DNA of 64,000 nt from CAYQUC01 sp048061315 (GTDB lineage Bacteria > Pseudomonadota > Gammaproteobacteria > UBA6429 > Thiohalophilaceae), in the NCBI GenBank assembly GCA_048061315.1, contig JBGMRJ010000001.1:47092-111091 (forward strand), given 5' to 3'. The translations under genes were made by a program, and so were the position numbers. Positions 1-8,899 of this stretch are shown one piece after another (position 1 is the first letter of the stretch; every line of letters starts with the position of its first letter). The notes under the pieces are model-generated. The model had not been told where the DNA came from and did no database searches. It saw nothing but the letters and a program-made list of their open reading frames with translations.

Positions 1-380
1 AAACTATCAACAGCAACTGTACCATCATGACATGATAAACATAATAAAGACGTACCTGTTGGTTGACCTACGACTGCATTTAAAGATGTTGTGCCTGGAA
101 GAACACCTGAATTTGCTACACCGGTATATAATGTAAATGTTGCTGCAGTAGTATCATGACCCCATAAAGGTGCAATTTGCTGCGCACCAGCTTGAGCATT
201 ATGTGGTGTATGACAGGCTAAACAAATCTGCGTATCCCATGCACTACCATTTGCATTTGCAGTATTAAAATCGTGAGCAGAACCAATAATCGTTCCGGCA
301 CTAACTTGACTTGATATTGCCATTGCTGCGCTAATTGCACCCAATGATAATAATTTTTTAATTCCTATATTTGCACTCAT
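1..380 (-). CDS. multihaem cytochrome c, paired-CXXCH type (partial, N-terminal part)
   Basis: The gene starts at 380 and runs off the left edge, so only 126 residues are visible. They open with a signal peptide (residues 1-28, ending SSQVSA) and contain two haem c attachment motifs, CLACH at residues 53-57 and CLSCH at 114-118. The spacing and the CHTPHN context resemble periplasmic multihaem cytochromes of the doubled-CXXCH group. A strong ribosome binding site (AAGGAG) precedes the ATG. It would need the Ccm system encoded next to it for haem attachment. The electron donor or acceptor, and the number of haems beyond the edge, cannot be seen. The start is well supported; the exact family is uncertain. 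Confidence 0.8.
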   Translation of the reverse strand, partial: MSANIGIKKLLSLGAISAAMAISSQVSAGTIIGSAHDFNTANANGSAWDTQICLACHTPHNAQAGAQQIAPLWGHDTTAATFTLYTGVANSGVLPGTTSLNAVVGQPTGTSLLCLSCHDGTVAVDS

Positions 381-896
381 CGAACATTGCTCCTTTTTTA
401 AAGTCTATTAACTTAGCCTTGTAATGGGTTCGATAACAAAAATGCCATTTTAGACTTGTTTAAAATTTATTAAATAAAAATAGTTGTGTATTTGAATTTA
501 TATTTTTCTTATGTTGGTAGTATACTACCAAAGTGTTTAACAAACCTTAAAACAAGCTTAAATTTTATTATCTAACTTTTGTATTTTAAGCTAACACTTT
601 GAAGACGTTACTAACAATACAAAGTATATCGAATTTCATTTAGTCTGATCAACTTAATATTAAAATAAAATTAATCTGTACTTTAAAAGTACATTAATGC
701 CTTAATGTAGTCATATAGTCTAAAATTAATTGTTTTATTTTTAATCGTTAACCAGTGTCTTACAGAATAATGTATTGTTCTAAACTATTTTAGATTAAAA
801 ACCAACCATAATTCAGTCGATATATATTAGAATTGTTCTAAGTGAGTTCGAATATCTTAAATTAAAATAAATATAATTTTAAGAATAAATTAAACT
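381..896. other. AT-rich intergenic region between ccmI and the multihaem cytochrome
   Basis: No convincing gene lies in these 516 bases. The stretch is very AT-rich and must hold the promoter of the leftward cytochrome gene. The only strong structure is the 18-base palindrome at 514-531, listed separately. I found no FNR-type box here. Confidence 0.6.
514..531. promoter_or_regulatory. 18-bp perfect palindrome, candidate operator for the multihaem cytochrome
   Basis: TTGGTAGTATACTACCAA is its own reverse complement over all 18 bases. It lies about 134 bases upstream of the cytochrome start at 380. No poly-T tract follows, which argues against a terminator. Binding by a dimeric regulator is inferred from symmetry alone. 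Confidence 0.45.
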
Positions 897-2663
897 TTAC
901 GGTTTTTGTTGGTTTATTTGAATGGATAATAACTCAGTTCGTGAATTAGAAATATTGGGAATTTCGTTAAACAGATCACCACTTTGCGCAATTGCATTTC
1001 CGGATTTAGAAATTCGTGCACCAATTCGAACTTTATCAAATTTGGATAACTTCATTGTCGGCATCATNNNNNNNNNNNNNNNNNNNNNNNNNNNNNNNNN
1101 NNNNNNNNNNNNNNNNNNNNNNNNNNNNNNNNNNNNNNNNNNNNNNNNNNNNNNNNNNNNNNNNNNNGCAAGATACACCGGTAAATCTTTAACTTGCCGT
1201 TTCACCACAGCTAATGGCATTTTTGGCCCGGTCATGGCCTTAGCATAAATAAATAACACATCCGTATCTGAAACCTGGTTTCGTAATGCCGGATCTAATG
1301 TTACTTTGAGTTTGATACTCGCACTATTAGAAGCCGGTTTAGTTGTCGTTTGCTGAGTTGCCTGAGTTGAATTCGACTTTGTTGTTATTTTGGAACTACC
1401 CGATGCGCCACCTAATACCAGGCTTACGCTATTAGAGTTGGTCGTTGTGACATTTAGAACTTCCTGTTTAATATCACCAGGCTGTGTAATTGCATTACCG
1501 GATTTAGAAATTCGGGCACCGATCTTCACGGTTTGAAATTTTGATAATTTCATTGCCGGCATCATTGCCATGGCGTCTGTTAATGTAATCGTAATTGGTA
1601 AATCTTTAACTTGTTTCTTTACCGCAGCTAGTGGCATTGGTGGGCCGGACATGGCTTTGGCATAGATAAATACAGTGTCGGTAGCCGCCACTTTTGACTT
1701 TATAGAATCATCCAGAGTAACAATAACTTCAACAGCCGCAGCAGCACCTGACGCAGTATTAGATACTGCTGTGGTAGTCGCACTTAATGCTGCTAAATCA
1801 ATTTGATCTTTTTTATCCATTTTGGCGTTGACTTGGGTCAACATTTTCATAACGGGTTCTTTATATTCGGTGTTTTGAACAACCTCATATAATAACGTCC
1901 ATTGCGTTAATGCTTTTTTATTATCACCGTGATCTTCAGCATACATACCGGACAACCATAAACCCGTCATGTCACGAGGTGCTATTTTTAAGGCCTTATT
2001 AATTAACTCAATAGGTTTGCCTTCCAGGCTGCTATTATTCGCCATCGCCAAGGCATCAGCATAACGAAACATAACTTGAGGATTTTCCGGTATCAGAGCA
2101 TAGGCTTTCTCAAAGGCAGTCGCGGCATCAGGATAGCGTTTTAATTGCATAAAGGTTTGTCCTAACATCGCCCAACCTTCAGCATTATCCGGTTCCTTCT
2201 CTAACCGAGATGCAATTTTTTCGGCCATAACCTCTGGCGACATTTGTTGCTGCTGACCGGATTGATTTGAGTTATTCGAACTCGCTAAATTCTGATTATT
2301 TAACAGTTCAGGCGGTGTACCTAAAGTGATATACATTACAACAGCCAAAACCGGAATAATCATCGCTACCACCCATGCAGCATTCCCTGAATGTTCAACT
2401 TCTTTTATTGTGGTATCAGCTTGTTCAGTATCATTAAGTAAAGCAGTTTCAAGTTCTTCTTTGCGTTTGGCATAGAGTTCTTGTGAAATTCTTTCAGTCT
2501 TTAATTCAACTTCAAGTTCTTTTAGTTTTTCTTTTGCAATCAAAACATTTTGAACACGTAAATCCTCTGCACCAAATTTAGGTTTGCGTAATATACTCGG
2601 TAAAATAAACCCAAGACTAACAAAAACCATTAATAAGGAAATAACCCAAAATGTTGCATTCAT
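897..2663 (-). CDS. ccmI: CcmI, cytochrome c maturation apocytochrome chaperone with duplicated C-terminal domain
   Basis: CcmI presents apocytochrome c to the CcmF/CcmH haem ligation machinery. Two membrane segments (residues about 5-24 and 95-116) flank a cytoplasmic helical stretch. Periplasmic TPR repeats follow (about 140-285). The usual C-terminal periplasmic domain is then present twice, at about 311-401 and 450-570, with matching blocks such as KLSKF and IGARISKSGNAI, joined by a Ser/Thr-rich linker. A 100-N gap interrupts copy two between DLPVYL and MMPTMKL. Copy one has only ten residues there, so about 19 bases are probably missing rather than 100, which keeps the frame. It is the last gene of the ccm operon. 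Confidence 0.93.
   Translation of the reverse strand: MNATFWVISLLMVFVSLGFILPSILRKPKFGAEDLRVQNVLIAKEKLKELEVELKTERISQELYAKRKEELETALLNDTEQADTTIKEVEHSGNAAWVVAMIIPVLAVVMYITLGTPPELLNNQNLASSNNSNQSGQQQQMSPEVMAEKIASRLEKEPDNAEGWAMLGQTFMQLKRYPDAATAFEKAYALIPENPQVMFRYADALAMANNSSLEGKPIELINKALKIAPRDMTGLWLSGMYAEDHGDNKKALTQWTLLYEVVQNTEYKEPVMKMLTQVNAKMDKKDQIDLAALSATTTAVSNTASGAAAAVEVIVTLDDSIKSKVAATDTVFIYAKAMSGPPMPLAAVKKQVKDLPITITLTDAMAMMPAMKLSKFQTVKIGARISKSGNAITQPGDIKQEVLNVTTTNSNSVSLVLGGASGSSKITTKSNSTQATQQTTTKPASNSASIKLKVTLDPALRNQVSDTDVLFIYAKAMTGPKMPLAVVKRQVKDLPVYLXXXXXXXXXXXXXXXXXXXXXXXXXXXXXXXXXXMMPTMKLSKFDKVRIGARISKSGNAIAQSGDLFNEIPNISNSRTELLSIQINQQKP
1068..1167. other. 100-N assembly gap inside ccmI
   Basis: The run is exactly 100 N and falls inside the second copy of the duplicated CcmI domain. 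Comparison with the first copy predicts about 19 missing bases. The internal repeat plausibly caused the assembly break. Confidence 0.95.
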
Positions 2664-2722
2664 AATCTAACTATCCTGTAAACGCAGTAGCGTTTATTAA
2701 CTTTATTTATTTAATTATTTAA

Positions 2723-3199
2723 TTACTTATCATCTAAAAGTGATGCGGCACGTTGATGATCTTCTTCTGTCAAAACTCTGGCTTGACTGGAATTACGCGA
2801 ACGAACATAGCGCAACATAAACCACATACCTAATATTAGAAATACTGCCGGGCCAATCCATAATAATGCCGTTCGTAATTTAAAGGGTGGGCGATACATA
2901 ACGAAATCACCATACCGCTCAGTCATAAATGCCACTACGTCATCATAAGTCTTACCTTCAATTACCATCTTATAAGTAATTTTGCGTAAGTCTTTAGCCA
3001 GATCAGCATTGGATCCGGCAATAGTTTGATTTTGACAGACCAAACAACGCAACTCGTTGATTAAACGTTTATATAATTGCTCTTTTTCAGGATCCTCAAA
3101 TTTAGCAAACTCAATTCCGGCAAAACTAATTGAGCTCATGCCCAGCGTTAAGCTAAAGCAAAAAAATCCTATCGCAAAACTTTTTAATAATTTACTCAT
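2723..3199 (-). CDS. ccmH: CcmH, cytochrome c maturation thiol-disulfide protein
   Basis: CcmH works with CcmG to keep the apocytochrome CXXCH cysteines reduced and takes part in haem ligation with CcmF. The 158-residue protein has an N-terminal signal or anchor (about 7-27) and the family redox motif LRCLVCQNQ with C52 and C55. A C-terminal membrane segment lies at about 108-130, followed by a short cytosolic tail. It is the short form of CcmH, without a fused TPR part, which agrees with a separate ccmI downstream. It lies 10 bases after ccmG in the same operon. Confidence 0.95.
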   Translation of the reverse strand: MSKLLKSFAIGFFCFSLTLGMSSISFAGIEFAKFEDPEKEQLYKRLINELRCLVCQNQTIAGSNADLAKDLRKITYKMVIEGKTYDDVVAFMTERYGDFVMYRPPFKLRTALLWIGPAVFLILGMWFMLRYVRSRNSSQARVLTEEDHQRAASLLDDK

Positions 3200-3209
3200 T
3201 TTACTCTGC

Positions 3210-3737
3210 CTATTCTGCTCGTAATTTCATAATCAACGGGATGAGAGTTTCTTGTATATCTTTGTAGGAAAAAGGACCAATTTGTTTCTTACGAATGATG
3301 CCTTTTTTATCGATAAGAAAACTTTCAGGGACACCATAAACACCGTAATCAATACCAACAAGACCATCAAGATCCATGATGCTAACTTTATAGGGATTAC
3401 CGAGTTGCTGTAACCATCGACCACCAGCTTCTTCTGTATCTTTGTAGTTTAATCCGATGATCTCAACAATATTTTTAGTTGCTAAATCATTTACCAGAGG
3501 ATGTTCCGAACGACAAGCCGCACACCATGAAGCCCAGACATTTAATAACCAAACCTTGCCTATCATGTCTTTGGTGCTTAAGGTTTCACCGGGTTTGCCC
3601 AAAATCGGTAAAGTAAACTCTGGTGCTGGTTTACCAATATTTTCAGGTGGAATTTCTTTAGGATCTAGCAACAATCCAACCCCTAAAAATATCGCTAAAA
3701 CCACAAAAGCGATTAGGGGTATAAATGCCTTATTCAT
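3210..3737 (-). CDS. ccmG: CcmG/DsbE, periplasmic thioredoxin-like protein of cytochrome c maturation
   Basis: This is a membrane-anchored thioredoxin-fold reductant for CcmH and apocytochrome c. One N-terminal membrane segment (residues 4-24) is followed by the thioredoxin domain with the active site WASWCAAC (C72, C75). The later VYGVPESFLID contains the cis-proline loop GVPE typical of DsbE. CAAC replaces the CPTC of E. coli CcmG. At 175 residues the length is normal. The start overlaps the end of ccmF by one base, so the two are probably translationally coupled. Confidence 0.96.
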   Translation of the reverse strand: MNKAFIPLIAFVVLAIFLGVGLLLDPKEIPPENIGKPAPEFTLPILGKPGETLSTKDMIGKVWLLNVWASWCAACRSEHPLVNDLATKNIVEIIGLNYKDTEEAGGRWLQQLGNPYKVSIMDLDGLVGIDYGVYGVPESFLIDKKGIIRKKQIGPFSYKDIQETLIPLIMKLRAE

Positions 3738-5752
3738 TAACTTACTCCACCTGCTAATGCTGCCTTAGCAACTTCTGTTTCTTTAACTGAACGTCGCGCA
3801 GCTAATAAATAACGTCGATCACTTGCAGCAAGGAAACCACCAAGCCCCATGAAAATAGCACCGAGCCAAATCCACCGAAGGAAGGGTTTATGGTACAGGC
3901 GAATACTCCAGGCACCTTGCTCATCCAGTTTTTCGCCCAGTGCAACAAATAAATCACGCGTCAAACCATCATCAATCGCAGCTTCGGTCATGGCACTTTT
4001 TTGCACCCGGTAGATACGTTTTTGAGGTCGCATAACGGCTACTGTTTCGCCATCTTTTGTGACAGTGACACTGCCTTCATTTGCTGCATAATTAGGCCCG
4101 TTAAAATCTCTAACACCATTAAACTTAAACGTGTAATTCGCTAATGTGTAAGACTCACCGGGTAACAAGCGCACGTCTTTTTCAAGGCTAAATACCGTTG
4201 CGAGAATCATGCCGACAATAAATACCCCCATACCAATATGGGCTGTTGTCATGCCGTAAAAACCACGTGGTAGTGTTAACAAGGCATTTACAATAGATGG
4301 TTTGCCTTTAATGCGCTGATAAAAAGCCATCACGGTGGTGCTCATAACCCAAATGCCTAAGATCATTCCAATGACTGCTTGAAATAACTCAAATTTACTT
4401 ACCTGTTGCCAATCAAAAAACGGACTGACAAAAACAAAGGCTGTGCCGAGTACAATACTCGCAATCATCGGAGTTCGTAATTTTTTCGCAACAGCTTTGA
4501 CATCATCTTCTTTCCATTTCAGGAATTGACCAAAACCCATCATGATAGTTAATGGCACTAACAGGATTAAAAATATCGTTCCAAAATAAGGAGGCCCAAC
4601 CGATATTTTTGCACCGGTAATGGCATCTAATACTAATGGATACAATGTACCTAATAAGATACTCGAGCCGATTGCAACCAGAATTACATTATTTACTAAC
4701 AAGCCGGTTTCGCGTGAAATAAATTCAAAGGTACTGGCACTTTTAATTTGTGGTGCACGCCAGGCATACAATAATAATGATCCCCCTACCACAATGCACA
4801 AGAATATCAGAATGAATACACCCCGCGCTGGATCACTAGCGAAAGCATGAACCGAGGTTAATACTCCGGAACGAACCAGGAAGGTGCCTAATAAGCTTAA
4901 TGAAAATGCAAAAATAGCGAGTAATACTGTCCATGCTTTAAAGGTACCGCGTTTTTCAGTCACTATTAATGAGTGCATTAAAGCTGTGCCGACAATCCAC
5001 GGCATGAAAGATGCGTTTTCGACCGGATCCCAAAACCACCAGCCGCCCCAGCCAAGCTCGTAATACGCCCACCAACTGCCGAGCGCTATACCAATAGTCA
5101 TAAATGCCCATGCGATGTTTGTCCAAGGGCGAGACCAACGTGCCCAGGCACTGTCTAACCGGCCGGCAATTAACGCAGCTATAGCAAATGCAAATGCAAC
5201 TGAGAAACCAACATAGCCCATGTATAACATCGGTGGATGAATAGCCAAGCCAATATCTTGCAATAACGGATTCAAATCCCGACCTTCAAGGGGTGCCGGA
5301 AAAACGCGTTCAAATGGATTCGAGGTTATTATTAAAAATAATAAAAACCCGACCATCACGATACCCAGCACACTAATAACCCGTGCCACGGTGATATGCG
5401 GAATACTTTTACTAAAGAATGCTACCGAACTTGTCCAGATAGATAATACTAACGCCCATAATAATAACGAACCTTCATGTGCACCCCAAACTCCAGAATA
5501 CAAATACAATGTCGGTAAATGGGTATTTGAATTATTAGCAACATAGAGAACTGAAAAATCATGAACCAAAAATGAATAGGTTAAAGCGCTATACGAAATG
5601 ATTAAGGCAGCTAATTGTGTGTAAGCAGCAGGTCGTGCCACTGCAATCCAGTTATAGCGATTTGTTTGTGCACCGATCAGCGGTAAAACTGATTGTACCA
5701 GTGCCACACCTAAGGCGAGTATTAATGCAAAATGTCCAATTTCAGGTATCAT
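3737..5752 (-). CDS. ccmF: CcmF, haem lyase core subunit of cytochrome c maturation
   Basis: CcmF is the large membrane protein that transfers haem from CcmE to apocytochrome c. The 671-residue sequence has many membrane segments and the tryptophan-rich haem-handling motif GGWWFWDPVENASFMPW. Conserved histidines lie in the flanking loops, including one in IHPPMLYMGY. The length matches full-size CcmF proteins, and no frameshift is seen. It follows ccmE by three bases and precedes ccmG with a one-base overlap. Confidence 0.97.
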   Translation of the reverse strand: MIPEIGHFALILALGVALVQSVLPLIGAQTNRYNWIAVARPAAYTQLAALIISYSALTYSFLVHDFSVLYVANNSNTHLPTLYLYSGVWGAHEGSLLLWALVLSIWTSSVAFFSKSIPHITVARVISVLGIVMVGFLLFLIITSNPFERVFPAPLEGRDLNPLLQDIGLAIHPPMLYMGYVGFSVAFAFAIAALIAGRLDSAWARWSRPWTNIAWAFMTIGIALGSWWAYYELGWGGWWFWDPVENASFMPWIVGTALMHSLIVTEKRGTFKAWTVLLAIFAFSLSLLGTFLVRSGVLTSVHAFASDPARGVFILIFLCIVVGGSLLLYAWRAPQIKSASTFEFISRETGLLVNNVILVAIGSSILLGTLYPLVLDAITGAKISVGPPYFGTIFLILLVPLTIMMGFGQFLKWKEDDVKAVAKKLRTPMIASIVLGTAFVFVSPFFDWQQVSKFELFQAVIGMILGIWVMSTTVMAFYQRIKGKPSIVNALLTLPRGFYGMTTAHIGMGVFIVGMILATVFSLEKDVRLLPGESYTLANYTFKFNGVRDFNGPNYAANEGSVTVTKDGETVAVMRPQKRIYRVQKSAMTEAAIDDGLTRDLFVALGEKLDEQGAWSIRLYHKPFLRWIWLGAIFMGLGGFLAASDRRYLLAARRSVKETEVAKAALAGGVS

Positions 5753-5755
5753 AAT

Positions 5756-6220
5756 CTAGCCTCCCTGGCCGTTTAATTTCATTTTTTCCATTTTCGCTTT
5801 TTTCATAGTAGCTGCTACTTCTGGTGGCATGTATTCTTCATCATGTTTAGCCAGCACTTCACTGGCCACAAACATTCCAGCTTCATTTACTTTACCTGTC
5901 GCGATAATGCCTTGTCCTTCGCGAAATAAGTCCGGTAAGATTCCGGCATAGGCAACGGTCACCGTTTTATCATTATCAGTAAGATCAAATTTTACCAATA
6001 TATTAGTTCCAGAGCTGGTACGGTTAACCGAGCCGTCAACAACCATACCACCCAGGCGAATGGAACGGCCCTGAGGTGCCTCACCAGCATACACTTGCGA
6101 TGCAGTGTAAAATAAATTAATGTTTTCATTTAACGCTTGTAATGCAAATGCTGTCGCAACTGCAACGCCTAGCACTAATAAAGCCACCATTGATAATCGT
6201 CGTTTGCGTACTGGAGTCAT
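5756..6220 (-). CDS. ccmE: CcmE, periplasmic haem chaperone
   Basis: CcmE carries haem covalently between CcmC and CcmF. The sequence has an N-terminal membrane anchor (about 8-28), a beta-barrel OB-fold with GGMVVDGSV and the haem-binding motif LAKHDEEYMP. H126 in that motif corresponds to the covalent haem histidine of E. coli CcmE, and Y130 to its axial tyrosine. The protein has 154 residues. The ATG overlaps the TGA of ccmD, showing tight operon packing. Confidence 0.96.
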   Translation of the reverse strand: MTPVRKRRLSMVALLVLGVAVATAFALQALNENINLFYTASQVYAGEAPQGRSIRLGGMVVDGSVNRTSSGTNILVKFDLTDNDKTVTVAYAGILPDLFREGQGIIATGKVNEAGMFVASEVLAKHDEEYMPPEVAATMKKAKMEKMKLNGQGG

Positions 6221-6387
6221 ATATTTGCCTTTTGTCGTTTAATTTTACGCGCCAACTTTTTAATAATTTGTTTGCGCTGAATAATGGGGCCGGCAACCTG
6301 CCAGATTAAAACTGCTGCAGTAATACCATAGGATGACCAGACATAACCGGCATACCCACCCATATGTAAGAATTCAGTAAGACTCAT
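6217..6387 (-). CDS. ccmD: CcmD, small membrane adaptor of cytochrome c maturation
   Basis: This 56-residue gene begins at 6387 with an ATGA overlap on the ccmC stop and ends with a TGA that overlaps the ccmE start. It has one membrane segment (about 15-37, around YGITAAVLIWQVAG) followed by a very basic tail rich in Lys and Arg. That layout, together with its position between ccmC and ccmE, is diagnostic. CcmD helps release haem-loaded CcmE from the CcmABC complex. It is easily missed because of its length. Confidence 0.93.
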   Translation of the reverse strand: MSLTEFLHMGGYAGYVWSSYGITAAVLIWQVAGPIIQRKQIIKKLARKIKRQKANI

Positions 6388-7142
6388 GATTCCTCCACAA
6401 GTTCATTAACCCATTTACTATTTGCTTCACGTTCGATTAATTCATTTCGAGCGCGCATTAATAACGCCATGGCGTAATGAAACTTAAAAGCAGTCGCCAT
6501 CACTAACAACGGTATCAACATACTGCTTGGCATTTTTGCACCTTTGGTCATTGATACTGTGGTGCCCTGATGCAGGGTATTCCACCATTCAACCGAATAA
6601 TGAATAATTGGCAGGTTTACGACTCCAACTAGTGCCAGTACTGACACAGCCTTGGCTGCAGTGCGCTTATCTTCAATCGAACTGTATAACGCAATCACGC
6701 CAAAATATAAAAACAATAATAATAATTCCGATGTTAAGCGTGCATCCCATACCCACCAGGTGCCCCACATCGGTTTACCCCAAATAGAACCGGTAACTAA
6801 TGCTAAAAATGTAATTCCAGCTCCAACATGGGCGCTGCTAATCAGCATGACTTCAGCTAACTTCATTCGCCATACAAGCACGATGCCACCACAGACAGCC
6901 ATAACCCCGTAAATAAACATCGACATCCAGGCAGCAGGAACGTGAATAAAAATTACTCGATAACTATCGCCTTGTTGATAATCAACCGGTGCTGTAACCA
7001 ATCCACCATAAAGTCCATACGCAAATAGAACGGCAGTAATCACGGTTAACCACGGCAATAATTTACCTGAAATGCGGTAGAAATGTGGCGGTGAAGCCAA
7101 CATGTGATAATATTTTAAAAATAATTTTTTCATAATAATCAA
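6384..7142 (-). CDS. ccmC: CcmC, haem transfer membrane protein
   Basis: CcmC loads haem onto CcmE. The 252-residue protein shows six membrane segments and the tryptophan-rich signature WGTWWVWDARLTSELLL, with conserved histidines in nearby periplasmic loops (FIHVPAAW and HQGTTVS). A second ATG four codons in (MKKLFLKYYH) could be the true start and would give a more usual N-terminus. It lies between ccmB and ccmD, overlapping ccmD by four bases. Confidence 0.96.
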   Translation of the reverse strand: MIIMKKLFLKYYHMLASPPHFYRISGKLLPWLTVITAVLFAYGLYGGLVTAPVDYQQGDSYRVIFIHVPAAWMSMFIYGVMAVCGGIVLVWRMKLAEVMLISSAHVGAGITFLALVTGSIWGKPMWGTWWVWDARLTSELLLLFLYFGVIALYSSIEDKRTAAKAVSVLALVGVVNLPIIHYSVEWWNTLHQGTTVSMTKGAKMPSSMLIPLLVMATAFKFHYAMALLMRARNELIEREANSKWVNELVEES

Positions 7143-7166
7143 GTTACCTATTTCAACATCTTTTGC

Positions 7167-7850
7167 TTAACTGAGGCTTATTTTAAGCGATGCCGCAATT
7201 GGAAACGGGGCCAATGTTATCGCTAATACTAAAAATGTGATCAACATATTTATTTGAGCACTGACTGCAAAACCCGAGATACTCGCATCAATAGCACTGG
7301 TTGCAAAAATTAAAACCGGTACATACAGCGGTAATACCAGTAGGGATAAAATAATTCCACCGTTGCGTAAGCCGATTATCAGCGCAACACCAATCGCTCC
7401 TATCAAGGTTAACACCGGTGTACCCAGTAACAGTGTTAAAACTAATATCCCCATACCATCTGAGGGCATCCCTAAAAATACTGCTAGTAAGGGTGATACT
7501 ACCACGAGTGGCAGACCTGTCATCAACCAATGTGCCGTTACTTTCGCTAATACCAACAGAGCCACAGGATGCGGACTTAGCACTAATTGTTCAAGCGACC
7601 CGTCCTCAAAATCGGAACGGAACATACTTTCGAGTGATAATAAACACGATAATAAAGCCGCTACCCAGATCACACCCGGTGCCATGGTCATTAATAAATT
7701 GGTTTTAGGCCCAATCCCCAGCGGAAATAAAATGATCACAATAGTAAAGAACAATATTGGATTAACAAGTTCCGCAGGACGCCGAAACCCCAACATCAAA
7801 TCTCGTCGTAACAAGTGATAAAATACTGATATGTATGAAATATTTTTCAT
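7167..7850 (-). CDS. ccmB: CcmB, ABC-type permease subunit of the haem chaperone release complex
   Basis: CcmB is the integral membrane partner of the ATPase CcmA. The 227-residue sequence is almost wholly hydrophobic, with six predicted membrane helices and the family motifs LLRRDLMLGFRRPAELVNP near the start and FRSDFEDGSLEQL after the second helix. The start overlaps the end of ccmA by four bases, as expected for coupled subunits. Confidence 0.96.
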   Translation of the reverse strand: MKNISYISVFYHLLRRDLMLGFRRPAELVNPILFFTIVIILFPLGIGPKTNLLMTMAPGVIWVAALLSCLLSLESMFRSDFEDGSLEQLVLSPHPVALLVLAKVTAHWLMTGLPLVVVSPLLAVFLGMPSDGMGILVLTLLLGTPVLTLIGAIGVALIIGLRNGGIILSLLVLPLYVPVLIFATSAIDASISGFAVSAQINMLITFLVLAITLAPFPIAASLKISLS

Positions 7851-8509
7851 TTTCCGAGCGTTAGTACCATAACATCAACATCACTTAAGTTCATATCATG
7901 GTGGGAAGTCATTACCGCCATACCACCGCTATCTGTGTGTGATTTTAATAAACTCTCAAACAACTCAACACCGTATTTATCCAGCGCCGTAAAAGGTTCA
8001 TCCATTATCCAGAGCGGGCTTCCAATAACCAGCATACGTGCTAAGGCTAAACGCCGGTGTTGTCCGGCCGACAAAGTATGCACCATCGATTCCTCAAAAT
8101 GGGTGAGATGTACCTGTTCTAAAGCCTCGGTTAGCGGCATGCCACTGGATGTTTGTCCTAAAACTCGTGCCATTTTTAGATTTTCGAGTACAGTAAGGTT
8201 TTCTTTGACACCATTTAAATGGCCGACATACACGAAATGCCGGCAATATTCATGACCTAATCGAGTTATCTTTTCACCACACCACGTGACCTCACCCGCT
8301 TCAGGCAGTCTGAGTCCTGTTAAAATGCGAATTAAAGAGGTTTTACCGGAGCCGTTGCGGCCTTCAATAAACAAAGCCTGTCCGGAACTTAATGTGAAAT
8401 TTAAATCTTTGAATAATTCGCGATCATCGCGGAAACAGCACAGATCGTGCACCGATAATTGCCAATCCTGGCTTGATAATTCCAATTCCGTTGTAGTTGG
8501 GGACTGCAT
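7847..8509 (-). CDS. ccmA: CcmA, ABC ATPase of cytochrome c maturation
   Basis: CcmA supplies ATP hydrolysis that frees haem-loaded CcmE from CcmCD. The 220-residue protein has the Walker A loop GRNGSGKT (50-57), the signature LSAGQHRRLALAR and the Walker B segment LWIMDEPFTALD, followed by a switch histidine region (MTSHHD). It is the first gene of the nine-gene ccmABCDEFGHI operon and is divergent from putA across 390 bases. Confidence 0.97.
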   Translation of the reverse strand: MQSPTTTELELSSQDWQLSVHDLCCFRDDRELFKDLNFTLSSGQALFIEGRNGSGKTSLIRILTGLRLPEAGEVTWCGEKITRLGHEYCRHFVYVGHLNGVKENLTVLENLKMARVLGQTSSGMPLTEALEQVHLTHFEESMVHTLSAGQHRRLALARMLVIGSPLWIMDEPFTALDKYGVELFESLLKSHTDSGGMAVMTSHHDMNLSDVDVMVLTLGK

Positions 8510-8899
8510 AAGCGTAACGTCGTGCGAATTCTATTCTTTAGTAAAAAAGTTGGGTTAAGGCTATCGGAAATAACGAAAGCATGCAATGAAGCAAGTCCAA
8601 AATTTGTACTAAATATGCGGGTTTTCAGTGAAATACACAATTGTGTCGCTAATCAAATTTGCACCTGAATTAAACAATAAATAGAAATAGTTAATATACA
8701 CCGAGAAATTTAAAGAAGATGAATCTTGTAGTGTAAAATTATCATTAGTGAGAAATGACTTAATTCGTCGGTTGTGAAAATTTTGCTGCGTCATTTGGGT
8801 AAGATACTTTTTTACCAACACTCTGTGTCGTTTTGTTTTTATGCTGTCATCAAATTTGTAGTCTAAACTTTTATTAATATTAATGACATAAAGTATCCT
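8510..8899. other. divergent intergenic region between ccmA and putA
   Basis: These 390 bases must hold the promoters of the leftward ccm operon and the rightward putA. Small open frames present here have no recognisable protein sequence. I found no FNR-type palindrome and no strong hairpin. Confidence 0.5.

Noticed and set aside
922..1248. Open frame on the plus strand across the first N gap
   Set aside because: It is antisense to ccmI, exists only because N codons are read through, and has no recognisable protein features.
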